Below, piece by piece: positions 63,949-64,000 of a DNA stretch of 64,000 bases. The DNA is from Clostridiaceae bacterium (GTDB lineage: Bacteria; Bacillota; Clostridia; Clostridiales; Clostridiaceae): NCBI GenBank assembly GCA_014380625.1, contig JACMJL010000217.1, forward strand, positions 1 through 64,000, read 5' to 3'. The translations under genes were made by a program, and so were the position numbers. The notes below the pieces were generated by a model. That model was not told where the DNA came from. It worked only from the letters and a program-made list of their open reading frames with translations, and made no database searches. Position 1 is the first letter of the stretch. Every line of letters begins with the position of its first letter.

Positions 63949-64000
63949 GTGATTGAGTTAAAAGAAATATCTAAATCATTTTTGGTCTCAAAAAGAAGTG
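63949..64000 (+). CDS. ABC transporter ATP-binding protein, N-terminal start (3' end outside window)
   Basis: GTG 63949 follows GGGGGGAG. The 17 visible residues, MIELKEISKSFLVSKRS, are the usual first strand of an ABC ATPase (I.L..ISKSF). Nothing more can be said; the Walker motifs lie beyond the window. Confidence 0.6.
   Translation, partial: MIELKEISKSFLVSKRS

Noticed and set aside
1-64000. Defence system, prophage, insertion sequence, CRISPR, tRNA or rRNA genes
   Set aside because: I found no transposase, integrase, restriction, Cas or toxin-antitoxin gene, no repeat-spacer array and no tRNA or rRNA consensus segments.

Overview
The window is a low-GC, AT-rich chromosome segment from a spore-forming Firmicute, almost certainly a Clostridium sensu stricto (cluster I) species. 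The evidence is the AGA/ATA-rich codon use, strong GGAGG ribosome binding sites, three T-box leaders, a CIRCE element, small acid-soluble spore proteins of the H and alpha/beta types, and many family matches typical of clostridia. I see no rRNA, tRNA, CRISPR array, insertion sequence or prophage. The species cannot be named from the sequence alone.

Layout. 1-3.3 kb: tail of an FtsX-type permease, then a T-box and an archaeal-type valyl-tRNA synthetase. 3.4-6.5 kb: a decayed secreted metalloprotease/lectin gene facing an intact secreted GH64 beta-1,3-glucanase. 6.7-8.8 kb: a B12-binding-type radical SAM protein and a YjjG-like HAD phosphatase. 8.85-11.2 kb: a promoter, a 7-codon leader ORF, tandem terminators, a 22-codon ORF and a MutS2-like ATPase that keeps a KOW-like region but lacks the Smr nuclease domain. 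11.3-21.3 kb: an acetyltransferase relic, greA, sspH, a YcgQ/YcgR-type metal-linked pair, an NlpC/P60-like protein, transketolase, a large flotillin-like protein, a cold-shock gene with a structured leader, and a cluster of tiny spore-type genes. 21.3-26.1 kb: TPP riboswitch-thiDME, then T-box-thrS. 26.2-28.7 kb: CheY-CheX fusion and CheX. 28.9-32.5 kb: a MerR-methyltransferase fusion with two DegT-type aminotransferases. 32.5-35.4 kb: MmcQ/YjbR, ribosomal protein S1-like, AI-2E family exporter. 35.6-40.6 kb: an ABC-2 exporter with its NarL-type two-component system. 40.6-42.6 kb: CIRCE-htpG. 42.7-55.8 kb: an accessory strip of single-gene detoxification-type enzymes (GNATs, methyltransferases, a small-molecule kinase, nitroreductase, tautomerase, lysozyme), of which at least seven are broken. 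55.9-62.1 kb: a DEAD-box helicase, then a second two-component system with a MacB/FtsX-type ABC exporter. 62.2-63.8 kb: tyrS on the minus strand behind its own T-box. The window closes on the start of another ABC ATPase.

How the parts work together. RNA-level control is prominent: three T-boxes (Val, Thr, Tyr), one TPP riboswitch, the leader-ORF attenuator in front of the MutS2-like gene, and an unassigned terminator-bearing leader before a nitroreductase gene. The most interesting candidate for a new system is the 8.85-11.2 kb unit. MutS2 of Bacillus subtilis is known to act on stalled or collided ribosomes, and here a MutS2 relative without Smr sits behind a leader of the kind used to sense ribosome-targeting antibiotics. 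I infer, without proof, a translation-stress-inducible ribosome rescue or resistance factor. Other points worth checking are a perfect CIRCE in front of htpG, the MerR-methyltransferase/aminotransferase operon with a 19-bp-spacer promoter, and an 11-T tract that splits a kinase gene.
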